DNA of 64,000 nt from Marisa cornuarietis (GCA_004794655.1 SMMW01000013.1:596501-660500), one strand, 5' to 3'. Positions 1-12,120 are shown, counted from the first letter of the stretch. Translations and numbers: made by a program. Notes: generated by a model from the letters alone, not told the origin.

Positions 1-1850
1 AAGGGTAGGTGGAATACTAAACGCATGAAACATCGTGTTGTCATCCGACACCCCCATCCCCAACCCCCTGCAGAGGTGTCTTGACCTTCAGCCTCTGCGT
101 ATCTTTCTGTAAGTAATTCAAGCATCCTAAAATTCCAAAGCACGACAGACGTTTGAGTTAAACCTTTTCTTTAGGATGATATGTATATATACACCTTGCT
201 ATTTCAGTCCTGTTTTTGTTCCCTGGTTGGCATTTATCTCTCCTATTTAAAGGAACAAGTCTACCCGAAACTACGTTTCAAAATGACGGTGCTGTAATAG
301 GAACCAGTAACATGTGAAGATCCTTAGAACATCTGGGACGCACACGAAAAGATGACTCGATAAACAAGCAAGAACTTGAGGACTCTGCACAGGATGTTAA
401 CAAAGGGGAGAAAGAAAATAGAATGGAACGAGTTTTGTTTGTTTGTTGACACCATGAAATTTTATCTAGAAAAGGCCTATCTGTGAAAACTCTAAAACAC
501 TTGTTGAGGTGTTTATTTTACTCCTTCTGCTATTACTATATTACCGCTAGTAGTAATGTGACTTTCTCGGTCAACTTGTTTACAAGTAGAAAGTTGGGGG
601 GGACAGAAGAGAATATTTAATGGAGGGGCGCGCGGCTTTGTCTGTGTGTGCGTGCGTGAGTGGTTTTTTGCGGGGGAGGGGGGGTGAGGGAATTGCGGGG
701 GAAGAATAATGACTGACAGGGCAAGTATTGGAGAAAAGTGGAAGCAAAACCTTTTGCAAGTCCGGACACGAAAAGTATAGTGCTGTGAAGATCCGCGAGT
801 CTGTGTCAAGCAAACACTGGGATATATGGTCTCTCCACTACCACCCCTACCCCCAACCTTTCCTGTTCGTCCAACCTCAACCCATTTATCGTTGTACTAT
901 CGCTCGTGACTCGCCCAAAAAAATTTGTATATGTAAGGACAATCGCAGATGTGAAAACAACACACGAGTCCCACGCGGTGATAGGCGGCGACACCTGTTG
1001 CATGCAAGTGCGCCGCAGATTGGCGCAGGTACATACACAGGTGAGCGCGAACCACGACAGGTACCGCTGACGCCTCCCGTTCGATCTGATCTACCTCCCT
1101 GCCCCCTTCTCGACATCCCCCCCCCATTGCCCCCGAAGTGTTCTAGATGGTTTATCAGAACTTGTCATCAGCTGCCGTCACCAGCCTGTCACAGGCTACC
1201 GGGCAGCGTGCTAACGACTGTTCTTGTGCCGGTGAAAATATTTATTCAAACAAACAAAAAACTGACACAGTGATGCTGAATGGAAAGAGCTAAATCGATG
1301 GCGTGTATGTTACCATTACGACAGAAGCACTACTTTCCAGTTACCTGCCGCTATAAAGTTTATTTCCAGTTTTTCGGGTTTGTCCGCTGTAGTTATTCCT
1401 CTTCTCGATCTCTATTTCCGCCCACGGCTTTGTCAGGTAAATTCAGGTAAGTTCGCAGTTTCCAGGTGGGCAACACCGTGGCTCGCGCAACGTTGACCTA
1501 CCGCGAAACAATCCCTTTGATCACAAGGCCACACACCTGTTTGTGTGTTCTTTGACCTTCACCGACCTGGCCGTTTTACGCACATCTGAGGCATTACACA
1601 AAATATAATTATATACAATATGTTTGGTAGGGGGAACTATTAGCTGTAGTCGTTGGGGGAGGGGAGCTGCAAATGTAATGTACCTTTTCATTGTTACCCA
1701 TCACACGGATTGAAAGAACCTAAATATGGCGGTGTAGCGAGAGTGTGTGCGCAGGTAGACGAGAAAAGGCCGAGAGTTTAAAGACACTGTGACGCCTGCT
1801 GACTCTATAACAACGACAGAGGGCGGGACGGAATTTGACCGCAGCGGATG
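1..1850. other. Non-genic stretch, no recognised feature
   Basis: I see no gene, repeat family or RNA here. A 181-codon open frame on the plus strand (728-1273) is proline-, cysteine- and arginine-rich. Its residues follow local composition, it matches no family I know, and it has no good start context. Poly-G and poly-C runs occur near 595, 670 and 1118. Confidence 0.5.
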
Positions 1851-1858
1851 CGAGCGAG

Positions 1859-1860
1859 CG

Positions 1861-1891
<31 letters not shown>

Positions 1892-1893
1892 AT
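1859..1893. repeat. (GC)n-(AC)n compound microsatellite
   Basis: A short GC dinucleotide run passes directly into about 12 AC units. A second (AC)n run lies at about 1983-2000. The alternating purine-pyrimidine tract could form Z-DNA. Confidence 0.95.
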
Positions 1894-3490
1894 ACACGAG
1901 AACTACTTACAGACACATTCGAACCAGTTGTCATCTGTCTGCACAGTGAACTGGCCTGCGAATTGGACACAAAAACCAGCCGACACACACACACACACAT
2001 GCAAAACAGACCCCACGCTGGACCCTCAGAGGAGCTGAAGAGAGAGGACAGTCGCCAAATTACCGGTACCAAGTTACTCTGACCTTGTACAGTACTTCTC
2101 CCTGTCCCTTGTAGCTTTGTAGTCGGTGGACAATGAATGCTTTTCCCACTGAGACGGTGCGGAAAGCGCTGTGGGTGAAAAGTGCTGGCGGCAAAGCTGC
2201 CGGATAAGATCCCTTGATACCAAATCGCTCACCGACTGTCGACAACGGCTTGTTGGCGGCTTGTCGCTCGGCGCGGAAGAATCGCAGACTTAGAAGCTCG
2301 GCAGGGCCACCTTTTTAAAGCCCCCTACCACCACCACCACCAACCGCCAAACGAGAGGTGGAGACATTAAAATGTAAAGTAGCTGCAGCCTTTGTTTTTA
2401 AGACTCATCGTCATAACATTAATCATTTGACTCTTTCGCCCACCCATCTCGCCGTTTTGTCAACAGAATCTCCCTCTGTCACCGCCGCCGGCGCCGCCAC
2501 CGCCACCGTCGCAGCTGGGTTCAAGGATGCGTAAATATATTGAAAGGAACACAAATATCGAACAGAATCACAAGGAGGCCCACGTCTGTATATCTTATGG
2601 AACAGCGTCGCTGATCAGGACACTGCTCGATGACAGCTTTAAAACTGATGGTGAAACGCGGCAGTTGCCCTCTGTGTCGGTGATCTTGACGAGCGACGGT
2701 CATCACTCATGAATGTACCCATAATGCAGGCAGCGGAGGTCGTCTTTTCAAGGTCCGTGGTTATAAAATGAGGGTAAGTCGTCGCGGGACAACATGGAGG
2801 AAATCAAGGACAAACATTTATTTCCATAGTTATAAATCGGTGTCCAGACCTCGCCCATGTTGTATTACCCCCGAGGCCGTAGTTATGAAGCAGGGGAAAA
2901 AAAAGCCATGAGCTGAAGTAACGTTAGACAATATACGCGAGGTCTCAACACCGTAACTACAGAGGCAATACGTTTGTTCTTGATATTCCTCCACTTTGCC
3001 TCATAACTACAGCCCATGTGCTACAAAACTACAGCAAATCGACATTAACGAGACTGGTAAACGGAGAACGTGAGCAGCTGAGCTGTGAAAAGGTAACTTG
3101 ATCTCACCACTGCCAGTTCAGTTGGTGTGTCTGCATCTTCTATAGTACATCCACGGAAACCGTGTTGCGAGACTTGGCCGAGCTGATGATGCAAAGTTAA
3201 CAGCTCACCCTCCCAGGCAATCGAACATCCAGCTACGCGACCAACGGCAAACGTATGTTTGGACGAAGTCTTGTCGAGGCTTATTAATTCGGTGATCTGC
3301 GACCCCCCCCCCTCTCTCAGACATGTTACTTACTGATACTTCCATACTTAGCCAGATTTTTCGCAACAAAGAAAGTCTTAAAAAGAGGACTCGGTTCGGG
3401 CTGACCAAGGCGTTAATTAATGTTAATATAATTCTCGCCAGTAGAGCGGCCGTAGGTGTTGCATCCCACAAACATTCTGAATCTCTTGAT
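1894..3490. other. Non-genic stretch with a GCC-rich patch and a short two-strand open frame
   Basis: No recognised gene. A (CCG/CCA)n patch lies at 2480-2511. Immediately after it, 2527-2712 is open for 61 codons on the plus strand from an ATG (MRKYIERNTN start). The antisense strand is open for the same length over almost the same interval. Neither reading resembles a known family. Confidence 0.45.
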
Positions 3491-3491
3491 A

Positions 3492-3493
<2 letters not shown>

Positions 3494-3539
<46 letters not shown>
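3494..3539. repeat. (GT)23 microsatellite
   Basis: Uninterrupted GT dinucleotide tract of about 46 bp. It creates artefactual Cys-Val and His-Thr open frames on both strands. Confidence 0.98.
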
Positions 3540-3540
<1 letters not shown>

Positions 3541-3708
3541 GCAAGTCACATCCCACACATACAAGCATTCTCTGGAAGCAGTGAGGGTAGCCTTGAACAC
3601 CAAAGAGTACACTCGTCATTTTCCTCCCTATCAAAAACTCTCTCCTACACAGTCATGAACAGCAAAAAGACATTTCGATCAGCGAAGGACTGCATATACG
3701 ACACTAGT

Positions 3709-3858
3709 CCCGCAAGACTATACTAGAGCTGAGCAATTCCTATCGCCTAGTGACGGTGGTCCCATAAGATTATACTGGAGCTGAACAATTCCTATCCCCT
3801 AGCCACGTCCTCTGATATTATAATAGAGCTAAGCAGTTCCTGTCACCCAGTGACACCT
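3709..3858. repeat. Degenerate tandem repeat, about 51 bp x 3
   Basis: Three successive copies start at about 3709, 3761 and 3812. Each contains a form of 'ATTATACTGGAGCTGAACA' followed by 'ATTCCTATC' and a CCTAG or CCCAG box. Copies differ by scattered substitutions, so the array is old. Confidence 0.8.
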
Positions 3859-4736
3859 ATAATATATAATCCTATAATGTAAGTGAAAATTTCTGTCGTC
3901 TAATCGTAGTTCAGCGCATTACTCACGAGTCTGTGATTATGCTGGTGTAAACAAACCTGAACATATCTCCGTTGTAAAGAGTCGCATCACTATATTATTA
4001 ACCCTTTCTAAGCGTGTAGAGTCTTCACCCCAAAGTAATAGTAATTTTTAGGATAGGATATATGTACATGTCCACAGTAGCTTACAGGTGATATGACCAT
4101 GTAGTCCACAGTCTGTGTTCTGACCATGGCCAATAGTTTGTGATCTTTGCAGAGGCCGAGTTCTCGGTTCTGCCGTGTTCTCTAAACAGTGAGTGGCTTT
4201 GTTCTGTTGGAAACGAGTCCCACGTCTAAGGACCGTAAATCATTGTCATACAAGAAGATTTTTCTTAACCGAAGAACACCATCCATAACGCATGCACACA
4301 CGTGCCGAAGCACAACCCACAGGACCGAGTAGGTTGAAAGGTAGACTTCAGTCTACACTCGGCAGCAAGAAGACTGTTCCTTCTTTAATTAGATCAGGTC
4401 GCTGCAGCAAATCTCGCTGCCCCTTGCTGGGAGAAAAAGAACTACCTTCTTCAACACTTGCTACGTGAACCCAAACAGCACAAAGAACTGCTTTGAGCTC
4501 AAAGCTCCGCCAGACATATCAACCGGGCAATCTCAATCGAGGCCCTAACAGCATGCAAAGAATGCGTGCACAAACATACACACGTCGCCTGAAAATAAAA
4601 CAACAACAAAAAATAAGCTGCTGCTAAATAAGGCTTGTATTGCTGGATGCATCCGGGGCATTCAGTATGATAGGTATCGTTTAACTCCTCATGGCCCAGG
4701 CGGACAAAGAGAAATGTATAAAGGGGTAAACCAGGT
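3859..4736. other. Non-genic stretch
   Basis: No open frame with coding character, no recognised repeat family and no RNA gene seen. Confidence 0.5.
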
Positions 4737-4895
4737 TCTGATGACTGTCGGGTGGCGGTTCCAAGACTGTTGGCGACTGTCAGTTGGCTGGTCCAAGACG
4801 TTAGACAACTACCGGATGGGCTCTGTAAGACTATCGGGTGGTTCAGTCTAAAACTTCAAACAACTATCCGGTGACCGGCGTAAGACTGGTGGCGC
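4737..4895. repeat. Degenerate minisatellite, about 31-bp unit
   Basis: Repeated variants of 'CCAAGACTGTTGGCGACTG' and 'TAAGACTATCGGGTGG' recur at roughly 31-bp spacing for about five units. Unit identity is low, but the recurring (C/T)(C/A)AAGAC core is clear. Confidence 0.65.
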
Positions 4896-6595
4896 CGATA
4901 TCCCTGGGCTCACAAGGCATGACGTGTTGTCTGAAAGTCGACCGGCATGGGTGCGATGGAACCGGAGGAAAATTCCGGTATCTGAGGAGAATGAAAGCCA
5001 GCGAACCGTGAACGGCGGAGGGCCTCGAGAAGGGATTGGGGTGGGGGTGGGTGGGCAAAGGGGGTAAAATTACCCCGTACCTTGTATGTATCGGGGTCTC
5101 CGGGTACGTTTTATATCGCGACGTAAGACCCCGATTTTAGGTACCCGTCAAACCCGAGCACCTGCTAAAGTGGAAACACAAGCACACACACACAGTTCAT
5201 AGAAAAATAAGTTTTCTTTCTTGCTATGCAGGTCTAACCGCCAGGCTCATTTGTCTCATCCAGTTCTAAGCTCTACTGTTACCAACCAGCCGTAAAGAAG
5301 CCAAAAACATGCACGCACGCGCGCGCGCGCCTTGTGCCACCTCCACCTCCTCCCGATACCACTTCTTCACCCCTCCACCCACTCCAGAAGTAATCCAGAG
5401 CGAGCGCCCCTCGGCTAGCTGGCAGCTCTGGGCCTGGCAGCAGGAGAGCCGAGATGGTGTAAAATATATCAAGTTGTCATGACAGCAGTCTACAAATATA
5501 CTCCATGGTGCCCCGCATTAATTTCTGGCCGGATCTCCCCCCCCCCTCTCACCTCCCCGCTGCTGACTCGCCCAAGCGTGCAGAGCTGTCTCGAGAGTGA
5601 TTGCCCTTGTCATGTTTAACTCCCCACACTTTACACGCAGAACTGTACTGGCTTTGTTCTTGTCAAGGAGACAGCGGTGTGTTGGGAGAAGAACTTTTCT
5701 TTTTCTTCCTCCCTAAAAGTATGCGGCAAAACATAGTTTATCATCAAACATACTTGCATGACCGCGCGTGCGGATAGGTGCTAAGCTTAGTTATGTTTCC
5801 AGTGAGAAATACGTGTGCTTATAAAGGCTTCCAACATTTCTAAATGAAGCCAGATTTGTGGAGCTGGTTTTCTTAAAAAAAAACCTCCCCCCCAAAAAAA
5901 AAACAAAAACTGCAAATAGTGCTTTTAAAGTCAACTGAGTTTAACATGAAGCACTGCCATGCCTCGTCGTCAGCCCTTTCCTCTTCAAAGTGCACCTATT
6001 GTGGTGGGTCAGGAAGAGTATTATGATCGTCTCGTGTAAACAGCCTTCTGTTCGAAATTCTTCTGTCAAGGAGCCTTCGAGAACAATGAAACATTGAAGT
6101 TGGTGATTTTGCAAAAGTTCCGACCCCTCTTCCTATGCTGCCATGTCTCAAATCTGATAATTGTGTTAGCCTTTTCACCGGTATTGAATATGTGCGTGTC
6201 TGCTGCTATTTTTAATGCGACGTCACAAACTCATCAGATCCGCATGAGTACACAATCCTGGGTGGAAGCTCTTGTTGGTTGTTTAAGCTCAGAAGGAAGT
6301 CGCCGGTTCTAAGCTCACCCTTGAAAAAGTCCCTTTTACGTCTCAGCGAGTGAGTATCTGATGACAGGCGGCGAAAAAAGGGGATTTGGGCTCCGCCTTT
6401 CACGTGCAGTTAGAAGGAGTGAGCCACTTACAATTCACACCCCGACATAGAATATCGAGGCTTCAACTACATGTACTATACTTAATTTTTATTGCAAATG
6501 GAATTAGTGATTGCACTTGATCAAAATGTAATGACTTTGTACGAAGCACAGTTGCCACTCTCGTAGGACACCAGGAAGCTCTGCTTGAATTACTT
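4896..6595. other. Non-genic stretch
   Basis: No gene recognised. It contains a short (GC)n run at 5317-5330 and A-rich tracts near 5874-5905. The open frames here are short and overlap on both strands. Confidence 0.5.
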
Positions 6596-6803
6596 AAGCG
6601 ACTTAAGCTGGTCTGGTTTGGCCATGTGACCCGGCACGACACCTTGTCGAAGACTGTCCTTTAAGTTATCTTGGAGGGTGGTCGACGCCGCGGTGGTCAG
6701 AGCGGGGGTGGGGAGGGAGGGCCTTGTCAGCAGCCGCGTCTATCCATGTGCTCCCCCTCAACGACAGGTACCAGTCAAAGAACGAATGACTGACTGGCTG
6801 GCT
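6596..6803 (+). mobile_element. RTE-like non-LTR retrotransposon 3' end, internally deleted
   Basis: This is a decayed copy of the C-terminal end of a LINE reverse-transcriptase ORF, homologous to the copy at 12441-12716. The reading WFGHVTRHDTLSKTVL is followed, after a stop, by LEGGRRRGGQ. About 100 bp present in the other copy (KNWLTN to EWRAL) is missing, and the sequence rejoins at the CAGCCGCGTCTATCCATGTG block. It ends in a degenerate TGACTGACTGGC tail. The pattern of 5' truncation plus a short 3' tandem tail is typical of target-primed insertion. Premature stops and the deletion make it a fossil. The clade is uncertain: an RTE/BovB-like C-terminus is my best match from memory. Confidence 0.85.
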
Positions 6804-9660
6804 AGTTCCACAGAGGCAAACAGACCAGCCAATTGTTATCAGACTCCAGCCATGCATGTTTATCCTCAGCCATTCCTTAGGTGTCCGGGGGCCCATGAGC
6901 TACGCCCCTTGCCACGAATATAGTGAGAATCGGCTTACCTGGAATCAGATCATTTCTCCGAAACGCTCTCCTTTCTCTGCACGTGACACCTGTTCACTGG
7001 TGCGGCTTCTTCGCCGCTATTCAGTCTCAGTGAAAGACCACCACCCCTATCCTGCAGACCTTCCTACCTCTCCCTCCACACTCCCGTTATTGAGTCCTAC
7101 TAATACTTCAACGTACCTTGTCGTTTCACAGAACAATGTCACAAAATCTTATCGTTAAACAGAACAAGTGCAGGGTGGGAGCGACGTTTTTCTTCCCTAA
7201 AATGTTTGTTTCAGAGCGCATTCTCATTGTTTATTCTTTTATGATAAATGTCTACTGACAAAAGTGGTCTGAGTTCTCTTGCGGAGTTTCGCACAAGACG
7301 ATAATTCAGACCAACATAACTGCGAGGGTGGTGTAGGCGTAACATAGCAGTAACAATTCTGGCCTGGTGACGAGAGACCGACAGTTAGAAAACGACCACA
7401 GGACAAGACACACTCTGATCAGGTGCCTGTCACCAAGCACCACCGAAAGATAAAGGTATTTGCTGGAACAGACGGTAACGACATGCGCATTCGGAAGTCT
7501 GTCATCTTACGCCGAGAAAGGGTTCGGGCACAGATCAACTGGTGAAGCAAACGGACTTCGTCCTAAACAAACAATTTAAATTACAAATATAGATGGAAAT
7601 ATCCTTCCTCAATACAAAGTTGTCTTCATATGAGTCCGACCAATAGACGATGAGCGGTTATTTAAGTCATACATGCAGGACCCACATATTATTGATCAGT
7701 AAGTACATAAAAACACTGCAGATTCTTCTGCGATTCAGTATTGTGTCTATTGTACTCTGACCTCTCTGAAAGAAAATTAACTCCAGAAGTTATCTTTACT
7801 GTGCACCCCCTGATATTTGTCACACCGTGTAGACTGTTTGTATGATCGATGAAATGAAGTAAATGTTCCTCTGTAAGGAGTGGGTACTGCTTAATAATAA
7901 CTTCACTATGCTTGACACGTTAGATATATCCCGAAATTTCTAGTGACGTTTTAAATAAAGCTCACATATAAAGATATAAATAATATATATATATACATTA
8001 CATAGCTATTTTTCCATAACATAAAAGTCAACCAAATGTAAGGTACCCCGGAAGGTGAGAACAAGTCAATAATTAAAGTCCTGAACACCAGACAAACCAC
8101 ACATATTGTGTAAAAGTATACATTCAATGATAAATAGCCATGCTACACGCTGACTAAACAACGTGACCACATAATCTTTTAAAGACTGTATGGAAATTTC
8201 AACATACTGTGTCGGCACCTCGTGCAAATTCCCTCACACTTATATTAGCGGTACAAACGTTTTCTTCTTCTGAAGAGGTTACATGCATGACATAAGCGTG
8301 AAGATAGCTGGGAACGTGACAAAACGACTAATGACACACTGCAGCCTGGTCGGCCGGCTGGCTGGACAAGGATAGGAATGGCTCAAGACGGAAGGACAAG
8401 GACTTATCAGCCGCCGACAGAAGCCAAAGGGAGGTCACCTGCCCTGTTCGAACGAGAAGGAAGCCGGATTTCCAGCCCGGAAGTCTTAAATATGCGCGCG
8501 TCGCTACTAACACCGCATTGTCATGGGATGATAACTCGCACGGCATGTGCAGAGATGCTGGGGAACTGCCATCACCCCTTCCACCCTCATTCATGCTCGG
8601 CGGGTTACAACACACCCAGTCTTGACCAGCAAGATGGTCAGACCCCATTAGACCACCACTGGCTCTCTCATCCACTTGATTACTGATCTCAGTGATCGAA
8701 AAGCAGCCAACTGGAACAAAGTTTTATTGCCAACCGACTTATGCCCCTCGTCCCCGAATACCTTTCAGACAACCACACACACACACACATACAGAGTGGT
8801 GATAGCTTACAGTAACAAAAGTGTGAGTTTGCCACGGAGATATTTTTGAACACAGTCGTGTTACTGTGTGCAAGGTTAAGTGTGCACGCATGAACGATTT
8901 TGTGTCTTAATATTTGGTTACAGCCATTCTAATACAAATATTTTATACTCTTACATACACAGAGAGAGAGCACTATAAAACCTAAACAGTGCATACAAAA
9001 ATCTGTATGATATAAAAACCCAGTCAACATGTTTCCTTAAGCTTAAGGTAAAGATTCCAGCTAAAAATACTTCCCGGTCCCCAAACTCATTCCCCGTAAC
9101 GACCCACCAAGACATCCACGTGGAAAAGTTCATGCCAACGTTAAGAGGACAACATATCAACTTCCTCATTCTTATACATCGCACATAGGCCTTAGTTACG
9201 TCCCTTGTCAGGGTGACCGCGAGTGGCTTCAGTCGACACGTGACCAACTGTGGACCAATCCGACAAGCCGCCTTTATCGTGATGTCACCGAAGACACGAT
9301 GGACACGTTTGCAAACAGCGGATAAATGAAGAGGAAGTTTCACAAATATCCGTTCACCGGAAGAAGCATCCGCCGAGACGACTACAAGTGGCACGACTAA
9401 TTTATTTCCTCCAATTAAGAGCTTTCTATGTAGACCACTAATTATTGTCTACGGGGCTGTTTGGCCATTTTGTACCACGGCATCATATTCAATAAAATGC
9501 GTTTGCTTAAGAATGCTCTTGACACGAGTCGCTTACATGGGGAATTCCAAGTGGTTTGTGTCTTCTTGTGTCCAGGAAGTACTGTTCACTCTTTGCCGGC
9601 TAGTGACAACAGTGTGCACGTACTTCTTTTGACTTGACTCAAGCTCGACAACAACAATAG

Positions 9661-9691
<31 letters not shown>

Positions 9692-10738
9692 CACGATCTT
9701 ACATGTCCTCCGCTTCTATCACGAACTTATTTGTTCAGTCTCTCCTTTCTCGGGTAGTACACACAAACAGTACTATTTTTTTTAAACTTTTAATAACAAA
9801 GCCTCTTGTAAGTTGTAACCCCCTCTGATTCTCTCCGTCTATCTTCCACCTTTCTTGTCTTTATTGACGGCTTAACCCCTTTCTCTTAGAGGCCCTTTTA
9901 GACTTTAGCATAAGGTGCGCGCAAAATCTTCATTCGAATATAGATCATACCTTTTACATTTTTTATAGCCTGAGAGACCGGCTGAGATAGAATAATCCTG
10001 AGCTCACATTACGACACCTGATACTGGTTTGGATTTCACGACCGAAGCGCCACCAGACCTGTAGATCAGGTGACATTCTTCGTCAGCACCAACAGCCAGT
10101 GACAGAAAGTCAAAAATTGTCTCGAGCTAGCGACTGGACCTTCAGTCATTGTGTGCGCCACTTGCCTGATATAACTACAAAGTGTAATGTTTCAGTGTGG
10201 ACAGCAAGGCGGGGATGAAAAGATTAAAATGCCAAGCGTCACATACCAGTGTGCAGACTGTTTAAGTTTCAAGGTTTTAATGTCACATAAATGTGTCCAT
10301 AAAAAGGTATTATGGCACTTCGTTTTTTACATACCGTGAGATTAAATTTGAACGTATTAAGCATAAGAAATTATTTAAATACCTTTTGCTATGAGATACA
10401 GACCCATTTTCGGGCGTACACAACTGTGAGCCGAAGGCGGTGAAGCCTGAAATTATGACATTGCAGGCTGTTACGCTTGCTAAATAAAAAGTTTTTGTAT
10501 AAAAATACCCACTTAGGCTGTATTATTCTTCTAAAAATATATACTTCTTAAGGTTCTCATTCACATCCAGAGACGGTCATTAATGGAGTAGCCTCGTTGT
10601 GAAATGGCTCTTTGACGCAGACGAACCTCGATCTAGTAATTATACCCTCACCGCTGTCAAGACCTGAAAAGCAGAGGCCACGAAACTGAAACAAGTTACA
10701 AAATCAGAGTGGCAATAAGGTGAGAGAGAGAGAGAAAG
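6804..10738. other. Non-genic stretch
   Basis: No gene recognised over about 3.9 kb. It holds short (AT)n (about 7982-7996), (CA)n (8767-8790) and (TC)n-(AC)n (9661-9690) tracts. A 147-codon open frame on the minus strand (8951-9394) lacks an ATG start, matches no family, and is about the length expected once or twice by chance in a window this size. Confidence 0.5.
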
Positions 10739-10746
10739 ACTTACAC

Positions 10747-10843
10747 CTGCAATGACGCGGTGTGGCGCTCGCAACAACCGCCGCTCGCGACGGAAGTCTC
10801 GGCTAGAGTCCATCCGTAGGTATGGGACCGCCATGCTGCCCAT
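10747..10843 (-). CDS. Candidate first coding exon, unknown protein
   Basis: On the minus strand an ATG at 10843 opens a frame reading MGSMAVPYLRMDSSRDFRRE, then an Arg/Leu-rich run ending in HRVIA. A second in-frame ATG (ATGGCG) follows at 10834. The frame runs straight into a splice-donor-like CAG|GTGTAAGT. Either the first GT (exon end 10747) or the perfect GTAAGT two bases on (end 10745) could be used. The exon is CpG-rich and uses GC-ending codons, unlike its surroundings. I recognise no domain; the basic stretch DFRRERRLLR is the only notable character. A start on the opposite strand lies about 80 bp upstream (10921), so this may be one side of a bidirectional promoter. It could equally be a chance frame in CpG-rich DNA. 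Confidence 0.4.
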
Positions 10844-10920
10844 GTGCAAGCTCCGGTTGGCCGCGTGCTGTGTGCCAAGCGCCTCGGAAATAGGATGTCA
10901 GTCTCGCTGCTTGGTAAACA

Positions 10921-10977
10921 ATGGCGTGTCCGGCTCAACGTAAACAATTTCATTTCCGCCTGAGTGACGCCGACTGA
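10921..10977 (+). other. Short ATGGCG open frame facing away from the 10843 start
   Basis: An ATG in good context (AAACAATGGCG) opens 18 codons, MACPAQRKQFHFRLSDAD, then a stop. A weak donor-like CAAC|GTAAAC lies inside. It could be an upstream ORF, a first coding exon or chance. The interest is its head-to-head arrangement with the minus-strand start at 10843. Confidence 0.25.
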
Positions 10978-11288
10978 CACTCGTACTAAAGGCGGTCTTT
11001 GCACGCCGTGCGCGCACACACACACACACCTGGCTGTTTGTGATCAATACAGGAGCTGGGACAGATTCTTGATCGCAAGGACATGCTCATCAACGCCCCC
11101 GCCCCTGACTTCCTCACCCTTCGTCACCACTTGATTATTACTTTCACATATATATTCGTGTAGACCCTCGCCTGATGGCTCAAAAAAGTTTTATATACAA
11201 AAAAAAGATGCTCGAAGAAGATAACAGATAAAGAAAACTATAAATGAAGACAGTAATGACTATCTATGCACACACTTCGAGAACGGGG

Positions 11289-11575
11289 CGCGAACGAGAA
11301 AAAAAAAAAGGTAAAGGTCATCCCATAACCTTTTCAGGTCGTTGGGGAGTGAGGTGTTAGAGACCCCACTTTTCTCGGGGCCAGCTTTTACATGAGGGTG
11401 GTGCCAATCTCCTCTCCCTCGCTGCCTTACCTTCCCCAACCCTCTATGGAGTCAGGTACCCATTCCCGTCAGCTGGGTCGACTGGGGAAGTTTGCTGCGC
11501 TTATCGGGAATGGAACCAGCGCGCTCTCGGTTCGGAAGCCAGCGCTCTAACCTCTCGGCCATCCGCGAACGAGAA
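11289..11575 (-). mobile_element. tRNA-derived SINE, full length, with 12-bp target-site duplication
   Basis: Read on the minus strand, the element starts with a tRNA-like head. Its A box lies in GGATGGCCGAGAGGTTAGAG and its B box is GGTTCCATTCC. A body of about 200 bp follows, and it ends in ACCTTTACC plus a T run. The perfect direct repeat CGCGAACGAGAA flanks it at 11289-11300 and 11564-11575, which marks an intact target-site duplication. The internal Pol III promoter boxes are correctly ordered and spaced. No protein is encoded; SINEs rely on a partner LINE. The intact duplication suggests a relatively recent insertion. The head most resembles a Leu- or Ser-type tRNA, but I cannot assign the family by name. 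Confidence 0.93.
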
Positions 11576-11706
11576 GGGGATGGGTGGGGTTAGATGAAAG
11601 CGACAGTAGAGAAAAATGATATATGATTACTCATATCAATTTTTCCGTCACTCTGAAACCAGTCCTCAACATTATTTTCTGTGCGGAATGTATTTTCATC
11701 AGCATC

Positions 11707-11841
11707 TCAAAGACAGTCGAACAAAAACAGTTTTTTAACCTTGTGAGAAGTGTACCTGGCATACCACACGAAATGGCGACAACAGCCGTTAATGATTTTC
11801 TCGCTCTTTTCTCCCCCCCCCCCCGGTAAACTTGTCGCCAT
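11707..11841 (-). CDS. Candidate first coding exon or small ORF, unknown protein
   Basis: A minus-strand ATG at 11841 (AAGATGGCGACA) opens 44 codons. They begin MATSLPGGGGEKSEKIINGC and include a run of glycine codons from a C12/G12 homopolymer. A CAG|GTACAC donor-like site about 85 nt into the frame could end a first coding exon before the stop. A GACGTCAC (CRE-like) motif sits just upstream of the ATG. No family recognised. The frame depends on the exact homopolymer length, so a one-base sequencing error would destroy it. The opposite strand carries its own ATGGCGACAA start at 11773 over the same segment. Confidence 0.3.
   Translation of the reverse strand: MATSLPGGGGEKSEKIINGCCRHFVWYARYTSHKVKKLFLFDCL
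11773..11841. repeat. Inverted repeat placing an ATGGCGACAA start on each strand
   Basis: ATGGCGACAA at 11773-11782 is the exact reverse complement of TTGTCGCCAT at 11832-11841, with a 49-bp spacer containing C12. The plus-strand frame from 11773 reads MATTAVNDFLALFSPPP and meets a donor-like CCCG|GTAAAC. The minus-strand frame is described in the entry for 11707-11841. Confidence 0.85.
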
Positions 11842-12120
11842 CTTGTGACGTCGTGTGACACCCGGGGTCGTCCATAGGCTCCCACGGAAGAACTAATAGC
11901 AGTTCGGTAATCGGGCGAGCGGTCAACAGAGGCCGAGGCTCATTTACCTGGATTTTCAAAGTTCAGCGCCCACACTCACACAGACAGCTGACCTGATTAA
12001 AATGTGTGTCTACTAGGGTCTCGTGTCCTCGCTTGAGGCCGCGAGGACTTTTTTAAATTAAATTTTTATCTTTGGATGGTGAAGAACTGCATGTCTCCTT
12101 TGGCTGTCTATTGGTTTTAA
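11842..12120. other. Non-genic stretch with a CRE-like motif
   Basis: GTGACGTCG lies at 11845-11853, next to the minus-strand start at 11841. The rest is unremarkable. Confidence 0.4.

Noticed and set aside
728..1273. 181-codon plus-strand open frame
   Set aside because: Proline/cysteine/arginine content follows base composition. No start context, no splice signals and no family resemblance; length is within chance for the window.
3205..3726. Cys-Val and His-Thr repeat frames
   Set aside because: Pure artefact of the (GT)23 microsatellite; the same holds for frames over other CA/GT, ATC and GATT tracts.
8951..9394. 147-codon minus-strand open frame
   Set aside because: No ATG at the start, no family, and about one such frame is expected by chance.
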